Positions 29,629-39,312 of a DNA stretch of 64,000 bases are shown here, one piece after another. Below the pieces are notes generated by a model that did no database searches, had not been told where the DNA came from, and was given only the letters and a program-made list of their open reading frames with translations. The translations under genes and the position numbers were made by a program. Every line of letters starts with the position of its first letter. Within the stretch, counting starts at the first letter, position 1. This DNA is from Achromobacter xylosoxidans (GTDB taxonomy: Bacteria; Pseudomonadota; Gammaproteobacteria; Burkholderiales; Burkholderiaceae_B), in the NCBI RefSeq assembly GCF_002192695.1, contig NZ_MTLG01000052.1, forward strand, positions 62,001 through 126,000. Reading direction: 5' to 3'.

Positions 29629-30579
29629 ATGTCCACGCAACAGAGCTTCAAGGCTGCCGTCATCCAGGCGGCCTCCATTCCCACCGACAGCGTCGCCTGC
29701 GCCGAGAAGGCGGCATCCCTGATCCGCCAGGCGGCGGAGCAGGGCGCCCGGGTGCTGGTGTTCCCCGAGGCCTTCCTGGGCGGTTATCCCAAGGGCAACT
29801 CCTTCGGCGCGCCCATCGGCATGCGCAAGCCCGAAGGCCGCGACGCCTTCGCCAGCTATCACCGCCAGGCCATCCGGCTGGACGGCGAGGAAGTCGCGCT
29901 GGTGGCCCAGGCCGCAGCCGACACCGACAGCTTCGTGGTCATGGGCTGCATCGAGGCCGATGGCGGCACGCTGTACTGCACCGTGTTGTACTTCAACGGC
30001 CGCGAAGGGCTGGCGGGCAAGCACCGCAAGCTCATGCCCACGGCCGGCGAACGCCTGATCTGGGGCTTCGGCGACGGCTCCACCATGCCTGTCTTCGACA
30101 CGCCTTACGGCAAGATCGGCGCCGTCATCTGCTGGGAAAACTACATGCCCATGCTGCGCATGTACATGTACAGCCAAGGCGTGGCGCTGTATTGCGCGCC
30201 GACCGCCGACGACCGCGATTCCTGGATACCCAGCATGCGCCATATCGCGCTGGAAGGCCGCTGCTATGTCCTCACGGCCTGCCAGCACCTGCGCCGCGAC
30301 GCCTATCCCGACGATTTCGAATGCGCGCTGGGCGACGCGCCCGACACCGTGCTGATGCGCGGCGGCAGCGCCATCATCGACCCGCTGGGCGAAGTGCTGG
30401 CCGGCCCGGATTTTTCAGCCGAGACCATCCTGTACGCCGAGATCAATCCCAACCAGATCCTGCGCGGCAAGTACGACTTCGACGTCTCCGGCCATTACGC
30501 CCGCCCCGACGTGTTCCAGCTGCAGGTCGACACCCGTGAAAAGCGCGCCGTCTCGGCGCTGAATGCCGGGGAGGCTTGA
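29629..30579 (+). CDS. Nitrilase (aliphatic/aromatic nitrile aminohydrolase family)
   Basis: A 316-residue true-nitrilase-branch protein that converts a nitrile to the carboxylate and ammonia. The triad is Glu47 (VFPEAFLGGYPKG), the Lys of KHRKLMPT (131-138) and Cys168 in CWENYMP. The CWEN context is typical of nitrilases rather than amidases. AAAAAAGGAGAG lies before the ATG. It sits in a probable operon MFS permease - nitrilase - flavin-reductase-like protein. A second nitrilase at 51622 shares many blocks with it. Confidence 0.9.
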   Translation: MSTQQSFKAAVIQAASIPTDSVACAEKAASLIRQAAEQGARVLVFPEAFLGGYPKGNSFGAPIGMRKPEGRDAFASYHRQAIRLDGEEVALVAQAAADTDSFVVMGCIEADGGTLYCTVLYFNGREGLAGKHRKLMPTAGERLIWGFGDGSTMPVFDTPYGKIGAVICWENYMPMLRMYMYSQGVALYCAPTADDRDSWIPSMRHIALEGRCYVLTACQHLRRDAYPDDFECALGDAPDTVLMRGGSAIIDPLGEVLAGPDFSAETILYAEINPNQILRGKYDFDVSGHYARPDVFQLQVDTREKRAVSALNAGEA

Positions 30580-30582
30580 ATC

Positions 30583-31200
30583 ATGCATTTTGATTTCAGC
30601 GCCTTGCCGACGCAGACGGTCTACAACGTGCTGACCTCGACCGTCACCCCGCGCCCGATCGCGTGGCTCACCACGATTTCCGGCAAAGGCGTTGTCAACG
30701 CGGCTCCCTTTAGCTTCTTCAATGTCATGGGGCCTCAGCCGCCGACGGTCGCCATCGGCCTGATGCGCCATGCCAGCGGCGAACTGAAGGATTCCGGCGC
30801 CAACATCATCGAGAACGGCGAGTTCGTGGTGAACCTGGTGCCGGAGTCGCTGGTCGCGCAGATGAACCAGACCTGCGCCGATTACCCGGCGGACGTGGAC
30901 GAGTTGGCCGCGGCCGGCCTGACCGCGCTGCCGGCAACGCATGTGCGTCCCCCGCTGATCAAGGGCTCTCCCGTGTCGCTGGAATGCGTCAGCCAGGCGA
31001 CCATCGTGACCGGCCCGCGCCAGCTCGTGGTGATCGGCCGGGTGCTGGGCGCGCACGTCGACGATGCCTACGTCCAGGACGCCGAACGCGGCTACATGGA
31101 CACGCCGGCCATGGGGCTGATCGCGCGCATGCACGGCGGCGGCTGGTACGCGCGCAGCACGGACCTGTTCCAGTTGGCGCGGCCGACCGCGCCGTTGTAA
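30583..31200 (+). CDS. Flavin reductase-like / FMN-binding split-barrel protein
   Basis: A 205-residue flavoprotein-like protein. The block TSTVTPRPIAWLTTISGKGV and then NAAPFSFFNVMGPQPPTVAI is characteristic of the DIM6/NTAB flavin reductase-like family, which binds FMN. Some members reduce flavin for a two-component monooxygenase; others have no known reaction. It starts three bases after the nitrilase stop, so it is translated from the same mRNA. A strong terminator follows. Confidence 0.85.
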   Translation: MHFDFSALPTQTVYNVLTSTVTPRPIAWLTTISGKGVVNAAPFSFFNVMGPQPPTVAIGLMRHASGELKDSGANIIENGEFVVNLVPESLVAQMNQTCADYPADVDELAAAGLTALPATHVRPPLIKGSPVSLECVSQATIVTGPRQLVVIGRVLGAHVDDAYVQDAERGYMDTPAMGLIARMHGGGWYARSTDLFQLARPTAPL

Positions 31201-31246
31201 GGCAAGGTGTGGTCGCCGGCGCTGTTTGCGGCGCCGGCACCGCTTC

Positions 31247-31284
31247 AGGGGAATCCGCCGGCCTGCCGGCGATTCCCCTTTTTT
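31247..31284 (+). terminator. Rho-independent terminator of the nitrilase operon
   Basis: An AGGGGAAT / ATTCCCCT outer stem with a CGCCGG / CCGGCG inner stem is followed by six T. It sits just before the 3' end of a convergent minus-strand gene. Confidence 0.88.
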
Positions 31285-31288
31285 CTTG

Positions 31289-31636
31289 TCAGGCGAGGAC
31301 GTACACCCACGCTTCCTTGCCCGATTTCAAGAGCACCCGCACGCGCTTGTAGTCCGAAACCTCATAGCTGTCGGCCGCGGCGAGTTCCTGTTCGGTGATG
31401 CTGAATACCTTGCCGGGGACTTCGTCCTGCGATTGGCCGGTGGGTTTGACGATGGGATGGAATTTCTGCCCGCTCTTGCGCAAGACCTCGGGATCGGTGA
31501 TCTCGACCATGGACCGCTGGTAGCCCAGCATGGCGTCATCCTCGCCGTCCAGCAGGCGGCCGAAGGATTCCAGCTGGACCTTTTCCAGCTGCAGGGTTCC
31601 GTAGGAAAACAGCAGGCAATTCCGACCATCAGACAC
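31289..31636 (-). CDS. Gamma-glutamylcyclotransferase-like (AIG2-type) protein
   Basis: A 115-residue protein beginning MSDGRNCLLFSYGTLQLEKV. The F-x-YGTL motif is the glycine-loop signature of the GGCT/AIG2 fold, which releases 5-oxoproline from gamma-glutamyl compounds in characterised members. Later LAAADSYEVSDYKRVRVLL is also typical. The start is a GTG at 31636 with AGGAG 8 bases upstream; a more distant ATG would add 27 Arg-rich residues without a ribosome site. Substrate unknown. Confidence 0.75.
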   Translation of the reverse strand: MSDGRNCLLFSYGTLQLEKVQLESFGRLLDGEDDAMLGYQRSMVEITDPEVLRKSGQKFHPIVKPTGQSQDEVPGKVFSITEQELAAADSYEVSDYKRVRVLLKSGKEAWVYVLA

Positions 31637-32057
31637 GTTCCGTCGCTCCTGTAGGTGGCGGGCTCCAGTACGTCGCCCGCGCTGGCGGAATTTTACCGGC
31701 GTGTCTGTTCTCGCCATCCCGCTTGCGTGGCGTCAAGGCCGCGAACGGCGGAGGATGCGAGATTGATGGCCGGCAGTCTGGCGTTGGTTACGCAAAGGGA
31801 AGAGCTTGCGTCAATTCGCTCTTCATTTCCCCGGATGCGAGCCAAATCCGCGCTGATAGCATTCCGCCGGTTGTCTCGATTGTCCTCGCAACAGAGGCTC
31901 GCGGCGGCATTTTCCATATACAACGGACATAATTTTTGGGGGCGGATATCCAGGGGCTTGCGGGCATCTGGCTTGCATTGGCGGGGGCGATAGTCCGGCG
32001 TCGAGGCTTCTGCCTGAGTGCGTATCCGTGCTTGCCCCGGGAGTAGCCGGGAGCAAT
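31637..32057. other. Intergenic region between cyclotransferase-like and chemoreceptor genes
   Basis: About 420 bases between divergent genes. An AT-rich island around 31908-31937 (with CATATACA and CATAAT) is the likeliest promoter zone for the chemoreceptor, but no full sigma-70 or flagellar sigma-28 promoter could be read. No coding sequence is supported. Confidence 0.4.
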
Positions 32058-33656
32058 ATGAACAACATGAAGCTTGGAACCCGCCTTGCGGGTGGATTCT
32101 CCATCCTGCTGGCCATGATCATCGTCATGTGCGTGGTGGGCCTGGTCAGCCTGGCCAACATCAACGAATCAGTCGAGACCGTCACGCAGCGTTCCCTGAT
32201 CAAGGAACGCCTGATCAACGATTGGGCCCGCAACATCCAGTCCGGGGTGACCCGCACCACAGCGATCGCCAAGAGCGCCGATGCGAGCCTGGCCGGCTTC
32301 TTCGCGGAAGAGGCGGCAGCCTCCACCCGGAATTCCTCGGCGCTGCAGCAGCAGATCGAGCCGCTGATCCAGAGCGATCAGGAAAAGGAGCTGTGGGAAG
32401 GCATCCGGAAATCCCGGGCGGACTACCTGCGCACCCGCGACGGCATATTCAAGGCCAAGCAGGAAGGCAATGTGCAGGCAGCGGACACCATATTCAATCG
32501 GGAATTCCTGCCGGCCACGCGCCAGTTCATCGATCAGATCACGCGTCTGTCCAGCCTGCAACGCGCGGAAATCGACGCCCGCGCGGCCGACATAGCAGGC
32601 GCTTACGGCACGGCCAATCTCTGGATGATCATCATTGGCTCCGTTGCAGTAGTCAGCGGCCTGTTGCTGGCCGTTCTGCTGACGCGCAGCATCACGCGCC
32701 CGCTGTCCGAGGCTGTGCGCGTGGCGCGCACGGTGGCCGCCAGCGACCTCACTAGCGCCATCGCCGTGACCTCGCGCGACGAGATCGGGCAGTTGATGCG
32801 GGCGCTGGAGTCCATGAACGCCAACCTGGCCGGCACCGTCGCCAGGATACGGGCGGGCGTGGACAGCATCGCGTCCGCTTCCGGCGAGATCGCCGCGGGC
32901 AACACCGACCTGTCTTCGCGGACCGAGCAGCAGGCCGCGTCCCTGGAGGAGACCGCGGCGTCCATGGAGCAGTTGTCTTCCACCGTGAAGCTGAACGCCG
33001 ACCGCGCCGTGCAGGCGAACCAGCTGGCCTCGGCCGCGTCTGAAACCGCGGCGCTGGGCGGCTCCACGGTCACCGAAGTCGTCAGCACCATGAGCGCGAT
33101 TTCGGCCAGTTCCGTCAAGATCGCCGACATCGTCTCCGTGATCGAGGGCATCGCCTTTCAGACCAACATCCTGGCCCTGAACGCGGCCGTGGAGGCGGCG
33201 CGGGCGGGCGAGCAGGGCAAGGGCTTCGCCGTGGTCGCCGCCGAGGTGCGCACCCTGGCGCAGCGCAGCGCCCAGGCCGCCAAGGAGATCAAGACCCTGA
33301 TCGAAGACACCGTGCGGAAGATCGACCAGGGCTCCGGCAGCGCGGAGCGCGCCGGCTCGACCATGCAGGAGATCGTCAGCGCGGTGCGGCGCGTGACGGA
33401 CATCATGCGCGAGATCGCCGCGGCCTCCGCTGAACAGGCCGACGGCATCGGGCACGTCAATCTGGCGGTGTCGCAGATGGACGAGGTGACCCAGCAGAAC
33501 GCGGCCCTGGTGGAGGAGGCCGCCGCTGCTGCGGGGTCCATGCAGGACCAGACGGCGGAACTGACCCGGGCGGTTAGCGCGTTCAAGCTGCCGGGGGTGA
33601 CCCGGGCGGGCGCCGCCATTGCTGCGCCGGCGGCCTTGCAGCTCGCGGCCTACTAG
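32058..33656 (+). CDS. Methyl-accepting chemotaxis protein
   Basis: A 532-residue chemoreceptor. Helix 1 spans about residues 10-32, a four-helix-bundle periplasmic sensor runs to about 190, helix 2 is at 191-213 and HAMP follows. The cytoplasmic signalling coiled coil carries the highly conserved hairpin tip [20 protein letters not shown], then [20 protein letters not shown], which binds CheA/CheW. No C-terminal NWETF pentapeptide is present (the end is LQLAAY), so CheR must work without that tether. Start set at the ATG after GGGAG. Ligand unknown. Confidence 0.94.
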   Translation: MNNMKLGTRLAGGFSILLAMIIVMCVVGLVSLANINESVETVTQRSLIKERLINDWARNIQSGVTRTTAIAKSADASLAGFFAEEAAASTRNSSALQQQIEPLIQSDQEKELWEGIRKSRADYLRTRDGIFKAKQEGNVQAADTIFNREFLPATRQFIDQITRLSSLQRAEIDARAADIAGAYGTANLWMIIIGSVAVVSGLLLAVLLTRSITRPLSEAVRVARTVAASDLTSAIAVTSRDEIGQLMRALESMNANLAGTVARIRAGVDSIASASGEIAAGNTDLSSRTEQQAASLEETAASMEQLSSTVKLNADRAVQANQLASAASETAALGGSTVTEVVSTMSAISASSVKIADIVSVIEGIAFQTNILALNAAVEAARAGEQGKGFAVVAAEVRTLAQRSAQAAKEIKTLIEDTVRKIDQGSGSAERAGSTMQEIVSAVRRVTDIMREIAAASAEQADGIGHVNLAVSQMDEVTQQNAALVEEAAAAAGSMQDQTAELTRAVSAFKLPGVTRAGAAIAAPAALQLAAY

Positions 33657-33670
33657 CCGGGAAGCGCGGA

Positions 33671-33731
33671 AAAAGCCCCTCGGAAGGGGGCTTGCGCAGA
33701 AAAAACAAAAGCCCCTCGGAAGGGGCTTTTG
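33671..33731. terminator. Tandem bidirectional terminators between the chemoreceptor gene and tRNA-Ser
   Basis: Two near-identical stem-loops: AAGCCCCT-CGGA-AGGGGGCTT (about 33673-33693) and AAAAGCCCCT-CGGA-AGGGGCTTTT (33707-33730). The second has T-runs on both strands (TTTT on plus, six T on minus), so it should stop both the chemoreceptor transcript and the tRNA-Ser transcript. Confidence 0.8.
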
Positions 33732-33767
33732 AGTCGCACTTTTGACTGAATCATCAGTGCAGGAATA

Positions 33768-33859
<92 letters not shown>

Positions 33860-34143
33860 TTGCTGGGTTTCGTAACGGCGGAGTTCCTGGCTGGTCTGGG
33901 TTACCCCAAGGGCCGGGTCTTCCACTAAAGACCCCTGGTCGGAAGGATCTCGTTGTCGAAGCAGCGAAGCCCGCAATTCTACAGGATTTTTTTTGTTTGT
34001 GTAAAGGGGGTAGTTGAAAGTCCCCCACAGCGGGTTTCAACTGGCTTTCAGTGGCTGCGATCTTTGCCCAGAATTCCGACATGCCCGGCGTTCCTGTCCA
34101 GGCAGTCTTCCGTCTCGGCGCTCATCCCGGAACCGCTAGTCCC
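33860..34143. other. Gap between tRNA-Ser and the antiporter gene
   Basis: About 280 bases. It should hold the tRNA-Ser promoter on the minus strand and the antiporter promoter on the plus strand. The AT-rich patch at 33975-34005 is the likeliest site, but no clear pair of hexamers was seen. A reading frame is open before the antiporter start, without a ribosome site. Confidence 0.35.
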
Positions 34144-35361
34144 ATGGATCTCATCCTTATCCTTCTGCTTGCGGCCGTGCTGTGTGTGCCCCTGACCCAG
34201 CTGTTGGGCCTGGGCGCCATCCCGGGCTACCTGCTGGCTGGCGTGCTGGTGGGGCCGTCCTGCCTCAGGCTCGTCACCAATGTGGACACCATGATCAATG
34301 TGTCCCAGTGGGGTGTGGTGATGATGTTGTTCATCATCGGGCTGGAGCTTTCTCCCAAACGCCTTTGGGCCATGCGTAACGAAGTCTTCGTGCTGGGCTC
34401 CTTGCAGATGCTGGCTTGCGGACTGCTATTGGCCGTGGTGTTCGGCGCGGCGCTGCGGCATCTGGCCGGCATGGAGTGGCAGGCGGCGATCCTTTGTGGC
34501 CTGTCGCTGGCCCTGTCGTCCACCGCGGTGGCGTTGCGGCTGCTGGACGAACGCGTGCTGACGCGCACGCCGCTGGGCAGGTCGGCGCTGGGGATACTGC
34601 TGTTCCAGGACATGGCGGCGATCCCGATGCTGGTGGCGGCGGGCCTGCTGGGCTCCGACGGCACTTCGGCGCCTTCCTTCAAGGAAGCGCTGATCGCCGT
34701 GCTGGTGGTCGCGGCCGCTTACCGTCTGCGATTGCTGGGCTGGGCAGCCAAGGCGCAACTGAACGAATTGTTTACTGCCGCCGCCTTGTTGATGGTGGTG
34801 GGCGCCGCCCAATTGTTCGACTTCGCCGGCCTGTCCGCGGGCCTGGGGGGATTCCTGGTGGGTGTGCTGATGGCCGAATCGCGCTACCGGCACGATCTGG
34901 AAAAAGCGATCGACCCCTTCAAGGGCCTGTTGCTGGGCCTGTTCTTCGTGGCCATCGGCATGTCCGTGAACTTGAAGGTGGTGGCCAACCATTGGCCTTT
35001 CATTCTTGTGGGCGTGTTCGCGCTGCTGCTGGTCAAGGCCTTGATTCTGTACGGCTTTTCGCGCTTCCTGGGTCTGCCGCGCTATCACCGCCTGCTGTTC
35101 GCCCTGGCGCTGGCGCAGGGCGGCGAGTTCAGCTTCGCCATCTTCAACGAAGCCTGGGACAACCAGCTGATGAACCTGGAACAGCGCGACCTGCTATCCG
35201 TCATCGTGGCGATTTCGATGGGCGTGGTGCCGATGCTGATCAAGCTGCTGGAACGCATACCCGAGAACCGGGGCGGCATGGCCGATCTGCCGGCGGCGGA
35301 ACCGGCCCAGGACGAGACGTCGAAACCTACCGCGCCGCGCGACCCGCCGCCCGCCGCTTGA
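34144..35361 (+). CDS. CPA2-family cation/proton antiporter (KefB/KefC membrane domain)
   Basis: A 405-residue membrane protein with about 12 hydrophobic segments and a short hydrophilic Pro/Ala-rich tail. Blocks LGAIPGYLLAGVLVGPS, MMLFIIGLELSPKRLW, ILLFQDMAAIPML and FFVAIGMSVNL are typical of Kef-type K+/H+ or Na+/H+ antiporters. The cytoplasmic RCK/TrkA-N domain of KefB/KefC is missing, so gating by NAD or glutathione adducts is not expected. The start at 34144 (MDLILILLLA) is chosen because it begins directly with helix 1. The ion is unknown. Confidence 0.88.
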   Translation: MDLILILLLAAVLCVPLTQLLGLGAIPGYLLAGVLVGPSCLRLVTNVDTMINVSQWGVVMMLFIIGLELSPKRLWAMRNEVFVLGSLQMLACGLLLAVVFGAALRHLAGMEWQAAILCGLSLALSSTAVALRLLDERVLTRTPLGRSALGILLFQDMAAIPMLVAAGLLGSDGTSAPSFKEALIAVLVVAAAYRLRLLGWAAKAQLNELFTAAALLMVVGAAQLFDFAGLSAGLGGFLVGVLMAESRYRHDLEKAIDPFKGLLLGLFFVAIGMSVNLKVVANHWPFILVGVFALLLVKALILYGFSRFLGLPRYHRLLFALALAQGGEFSFAIFNEAWDNQLMNLEQRDLLSVIVAISMGVVPMLIKLLERIPENRGGMADLPAAEPAQDETSKPTAPRDPPPAA

Positions 35362-35463
35362 CCCTGCGGGTCGTACGGGCATGGCATGATTGCCGTCATG
35401 CCGGGCAGCTACACTTGACCCTTGCTTGGCCCGTCCAATGTGCCTGTCCACAGGAGAATGCTC

Positions 35464-36246
35464 ATGCTTAAAGGAAAAGTCGCCCTTGTCACCGGTTCCA
35501 CCAGCGGCATCGGCCTGGGTATCGCCACTGCCTTTGCCCAGCAAGGCGCCGATATCGTCTTGAACGGTTTCGGCGATGCCGCCGAAATCGAAAAGCTCCG
35601 CGCCAGCCTGGCCGACAAGCACGGCGTCAAGGTCATCTACGACGGCGCCGACCTGTCCAAGGGCGCCGCCGTGCGCGAGTTGGTCGAGAACACCGTGCGC
35701 CAGCTGGGCCGCATCGACATCCTGGTCAACAACGCCGGCATCCAGCACACCGCCTTGATCGAGGATTTCCCCACTGAAAAATGGGACGCGATCCTGGCCC
35801 TGAACCTGTCGGCCGTGTTCCATGGCACCGCCGCCGCCTTGCCGCACATGAAGAAGCAAGGCCACGGCCGCATCATCAACATCGCCTCGGCCCACGGCCT
35901 GGTGGCCTCGGCCAACAAGTCGGCCTACGTGGCGGCCAAGCATGGCGTGGTCGGCTTCACCAAGGTCACCGCGCTGGAGACGGCAGGGCAGGGCATCACC
36001 GCCAACGCCATCTGCCCGGGCTGGGTGCGCACCCCGCTGGTTGAAAAGCAGATCACCGCGATGGCGGAAAAGGACGGCGTCGACCAGGAAACCGCCGCGC
36101 GCGAACTGCTGAGCGAAAAGCAGCCGTCGCTGCAGTTCGTGACGCCGGAGCAACTGGGAGGCACCGCGGTGTTCCTGGCTTCGGACGCCGCCGCGCAAAT
36201 CACAGGTACGTCCGTCTCGGTCGATGGCGGCTGGACGGCACGCTAA
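35464..36246 (+). CDS. bdhA: 3-hydroxybutyrate dehydrogenase (short-chain dehydrogenase)
   Basis: A 260-residue NAD-dependent SDR enzyme that interconverts 3-hydroxybutyrate and acetoacetate in polyhydroxybutyrate/ketone body use. The cofactor motif TGSTSGIG is at 10-17, NNAG at 89-92, and the catalytic Ser142, Tyr155 and Lys159 are in place (SAYVAAKHG). The end reads ITGTSVSVDGGWTAR. The ATG at 35464 has AGGAG with 7-8 bases of spacing; an ATG six bases earlier is too close to the site. Related SDRs (for example 2-deoxy-gluconate types) are less likely given LSEKQPSLQFVTPEQLG, seen in HBDHs. Confidence 0.88.
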   Translation: MLKGKVALVTGSTSGIGLGIATAFAQQGADIVLNGFGDAAEIEKLRASLADKHGVKVIYDGADLSKGAAVRELVENTVRQLGRIDILVNNAGIQHTALIEDFPTEKWDAILALNLSAVFHGTAAALPHMKKQGHGRIINIASAHGLVASANKSAYVAAKHGVVGFTKVTALETAGQGITANAICPGWVRTPLVEKQITAMAEKDGVDQETAARELLSEKQPSLQFVTPEQLGGTAVFLASDAAAQITGTSVSVDGGWTAR

Positions 36247-36260
36247 AAAGGAATTCCCGA

Positions 36261-37031
36261 ATGCTGTTTCTGCTTTCTCCCGCCAAGAAGCTGGATTACG
36301 ACTCGCCGCTGCACATCGAGACGCATACCCAGCCGCTGTTCGTGGACCAGGCCGCGGGCCTCATCAAGGTGCTGAAGACCAAGTCGGCCGAGGACATCTC
36401 CGAGCTCATGAGCCTGAGCCCGGCGCTGTCCGAGCTGAACGTGCAGCGCTATGCCCACTGGAAGCGCAGCTTCACGCAGGCCAATTCGCGCCAGGCGGTG
36501 CTGGCCTTCAACGGCGACGTCTACGAAGGGCTGGAAGCCGCCACCCTGTCGGCCAAGCAGCTGGATTGGGCGCAAGAGCACGTGGCCATCCTGAGCGGCC
36601 TGTATGGCGTGCTGCGCCCGCTGGACCTGATGCAGCCCTACCGCCTGGAAATGGGCACGCGCCTGGCCACGCCCAAGGGCAAGAACCTGTACGAGTACTG
36701 GGGGCCGGCCATCGCCGATTACCTGAACGAGCGGCAGGCCGGCCAGAAGACGCCCGTGATCGTCAACCTGGCGTCCGAGGAATACTTCAAGTCGGTCGAC
36801 CTGAAGACGCTGAAGGCGCGGGTGGTGCAGTGCGTGTTCCAGGATTGGAAGAACGGCGCCTGGAAGATCATCAGCTTCCACGCCAAGCGTGCGCGCGGCC
36901 TGATGGCGCGCTACGCGATCCTGCACAAGGTGTCCAAGCCCGAAGGCCTGCAAGGCTTCGACCTGGAAGGCTACAAGTTCGACGCCTCCGCCTCGTCGCA
37001 AGACAAACTGGTCTTCCGCCGCAAGGTCTGA
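36261..37031 (+). CDS. yaaA: Peroxide stress protein YaaA
   Basis: A 256-residue cytoplasmic protein of the YaaA/DUF328 family, opening with the hallmark MLFLLSPAKKLDYDSP. Further family blocks are AVLAFNGDVYEGL, LSGLYGVLRPLDLMQPYRLE and GTRLATPKGKNLYEYWG. In E. coli YaaA limits free iron and so protects DNA during H2O2 stress, and it binds DNA through a helix-hairpin-helix-like fold. It begins 14 bases after the HBDH stop and may be co-transcribed. Confidence 0.95.
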   Translation: MLFLLSPAKKLDYDSPLHIETHTQPLFVDQAAGLIKVLKTKSAEDISELMSLSPALSELNVQRYAHWKRSFTQANSRQAVLAFNGDVYEGLEAATLSAKQLDWAQEHVAILSGLYGVLRPLDLMQPYRLEMGTRLATPKGKNLYEYWGPAIADYLNERQAGQKTPVIVNLASEEYFKSVDLKTLKARVVQCVFQDWKNGAWKIISFHAKRARGLMARYAILHKVSKPEGLQGFDLEGYKFDASASSQDKLVFRRKV

Positions 37032-37089
37032 CCCGGCCCCGGGCCTCGCGCCCGGGACTTCCCGATCCCGCCAGCTCGACCCAAGGCGG

Positions 37090-39312
37090 TCACGCTGCCG
37101 CCGCCACCCGCGGCGCGTGCGTGGGATCGGCCAGCGCGTGCAGTTCCTGGCGGATCATGTGCGCCGCCTTCAGCATCTGCTTGACCGGATAAACCAGCGC
37201 GGCCTGTTCGCCTTCGGTGTCGAACTGGGTCGGCAGGCCGGTCGGCGCCTGTGCCCGATTCTCGTCCAGCAGGTCCACCATGCCGGTCAGCGCGCGCTGC
37301 ACGGCCTCGGGCGTGGCCGGCAGGGCGGCCAGGATGGGTATGGCAGCGGTGATCTGCGAGGCCAGGATGTGGTTCTGGATCAGCAGGTTGTTCAGCTCGG
37401 GCACGCTCACCTGGTGCGACGTGGGCTCGCTCATCATGCGGTAGAACGCCTCGGCGAAATTGCTGAACGAGATGTGCACGTTCTTGCGCGCCAGCCGCCA
37501 GGCCAGATCTGCGTCCGTCACCGCCGGGGTTTCGCCGGCGGCGGCGCCCACCGGCGCGCCGTGGGCCTGCATGGCCTCGACGTAGCGCAGGCCCGCGATC
37601 AGGTATTCGCGGTTGGCGCGCGTGGCCGCGGCCGCCAGCGGCTTCAGGTAGCGGGCCTCCCACCAGGGCAGGATGTAGCTGCAGATCAGCGCCAGCGCGC
37701 AGCCGATCAGCGTGTCGATGGCGCGTTCGCCGATCACCGCCATGGAGACGGTTCCTGGCGACACGAAGTGGAACACCAGCACCACGAACAGCGTGTTGAA
37801 GGTGGCGCTGGCCATGTAGTTCAGCTGCACCAGGCTGTTGCCCATGACGCAGGCGCCCAGCAGCGCCGCGAACAGCAGTTCCGGCCGGTCGGTCAGGTTG
37901 AACAGCAGCAGGGCCAGGATGCAGCCGATCAGCGTGCCCGTCAGGCGCCAGCTGTTGCGCTGGCGCGTCAGCGCGAAGCCCGGCTTCATGATGATGACGA
38001 TCGTCAGCATGATCCAGTAGTTATGCGCGGAAAACGCCGGCGACAGCCACTGGCTGGCCAGCGTCATGGCGATGGCCGCGGCGGCCGTCACGCGCAGCGC
38101 GTAGCGGAAGTGCGGCGAATCCAGGCGCAGGTTGCTGGTCAAGAGCCCCACGCGGAATTCCTGGCGTGAAATGAAGCGCGTGAGCGACTTGTTGATGCGC
38201 AGCACGTCGGTCGGCTTGGCGTCGGGCGAGGCGGCGGTGTGGTCGGCCAGGCGGTCGACGATGCGCGCCGAATTGCGCAGCCGGCGCAGCACCTGGACGA
38301 TCAGCGCCAGCATCTCCGGCTCGCGCTCGCCCAGGCCCTGCTGCTTGAGCTGTTCGATCTCGTATTCGATGGCGCGCAGCTCGGCCTTGGCGCTGCTGCG
38401 GTACTGCACCTTGCGTCCGCGCGACACGTCCAGCGCGATGCGGTTGAGCTCCAGCGACATCTTCACCAGCGCGTCGCGCATGAACATCAGGCAGTCGCTG
38501 CCCGCCAGCGCGCGGCGCAGCGCGGGGTAGTCGGTGTGCGTGGCCACCAGCGTGTCCAGCAGCTGCAGCATGTCCACGAACATGTTCCAGATCATCACGC
38601 GCTGGCGGTCGCCCAGACCCTTGCCGCGGGGCAGGGCGCGCAGCACCATGTCGCGCGCCGCCTGGTGCTTTTCGGTCATGACGGACTGGCGCTGGATCAG
38701 CTCGCGATAGGCGTCGTCCAGGTCGGCGGTTTCATCGTAGAAGGTGGCGCGCGCCGCGACATAGTCGGCCGTGGCGAACAGCGCCACCGACATGGCCTGC
38801 TGTTCCTCGCGCAGCCAGAACAGGCGCGAGAATCCCAGGCTGAACACGACATAGAACAGCGCCCCGCCCAGCGTGGCCGCGGCGTGCGCCAGCACCTCGT
38901 GCGGCGCCAGCGGCGAATGCATGGTCAGGGTCATCAGCAAGAGCCCGGCAAAGCCGATCAGCCCGCCGCGCTTGCCGAACACCGTGAACATCGAATAGAC
39001 GAAGCACTGCGCGATGACCGCCAGCCAGATCAGCACGGGATGCGAGGATGCGAAGCCGGTGATGATGACCGTCAGCGTACCCAGCGCGGCGCCGCCCAGC
39101 ATCTCGTTGGTGCGGTGGCGCTGCGGCCCGCCCGGCTGGTCGATGATGGCCAGGCATTGCGCCCCGAACGTTGCGACCAGACCCGTGGTGTAGTTGCCGA
39201 ACAGGCCGCCCAGCACAAGCACGGGCAACAGCATCCCCACCCCCTGCCGCACCCCTCCGAAGAAGTAGTGGCTGTAGAGGAAGCGGCGGATGCTGGCAAT
39301 GCGCAAATCCAT
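37090..39312 (-). CDS. FUSC/YccS-family membrane protein (putative aromatic-acid or drug exporter)
   Basis: A 740-residue inner-membrane protein of the YccS/YhfK type. It has two blocks of about five to six hydrophobic helices (about residues 20-165 and 400-520) separated by a cytoplasmic helical region with EIEQLKQQG and RNSARIVDRLADH, and a helical C-terminal part. FUSC proteins include AaeB (p-hydroxybenzoate efflux), but the substrate here is unknown. The start MDLRIASIRRFLYSHYFFGG matches the usual start of the family and lies about 26 bases after the start site expected from a TATACT at 39350-39345. It is divergent from ilvB. Confidence 0.85.
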   Translation of the reverse strand: MDLRIASIRRFLYSHYFFGGVRQGVGMLLPVLVLGGLFGNYTTGLVATFGAQCLAIIDQPGGPQRHRTNEMLGGAALGTLTVIITGFASSHPVLIWLAVIAQCFVYSMFTVFGKRGGLIGFAGLLLMTLTMHSPLAPHEVLAHAAATLGGALFYVVFSLGFSRLFWLREEQQAMSVALFATADYVAARATFYDETADLDDAYRELIQRQSVMTEKHQAARDMVLRALPRGKGLGDRQRVMIWNMFVDMLQLLDTLVATHTDYPALRRALAGSDCLMFMRDALVKMSLELNRIALDVSRGRKVQYRSSAKAELRAIEYEIEQLKQQGLGEREPEMLALIVQVLRRLRNSARIVDRLADHTAASPDAKPTDVLRINKSLTRFISRQEFRVGLLTSNLRLDSPHFRYALRVTAAAAIAMTLASQWLSPAFSAHNYWIMLTIVIIMKPGFALTRQRNSWRLTGTLIGCILALLLFNLTDRPELLFAALLGACVMGNSLVQLNYMASATFNTLFVVLVFHFVSPGTVSMAVIGERAIDTLIGCALALICSYILPWWEARYLKPLAAAATRANREYLIAGLRYVEAMQAHGAPVGAAAGETPAVTDADLAWRLARKNVHISFSNFAEAFYRMMSEPTSHQVSVPELNNLLIQNHILASQITAAIPILAALPATPEAVQRALTGMVDLLDENRAQAPTGLPTQFDTEGEQAALVYPVKQMLKAAHMIRQELHALADPTHAPRVAAAA

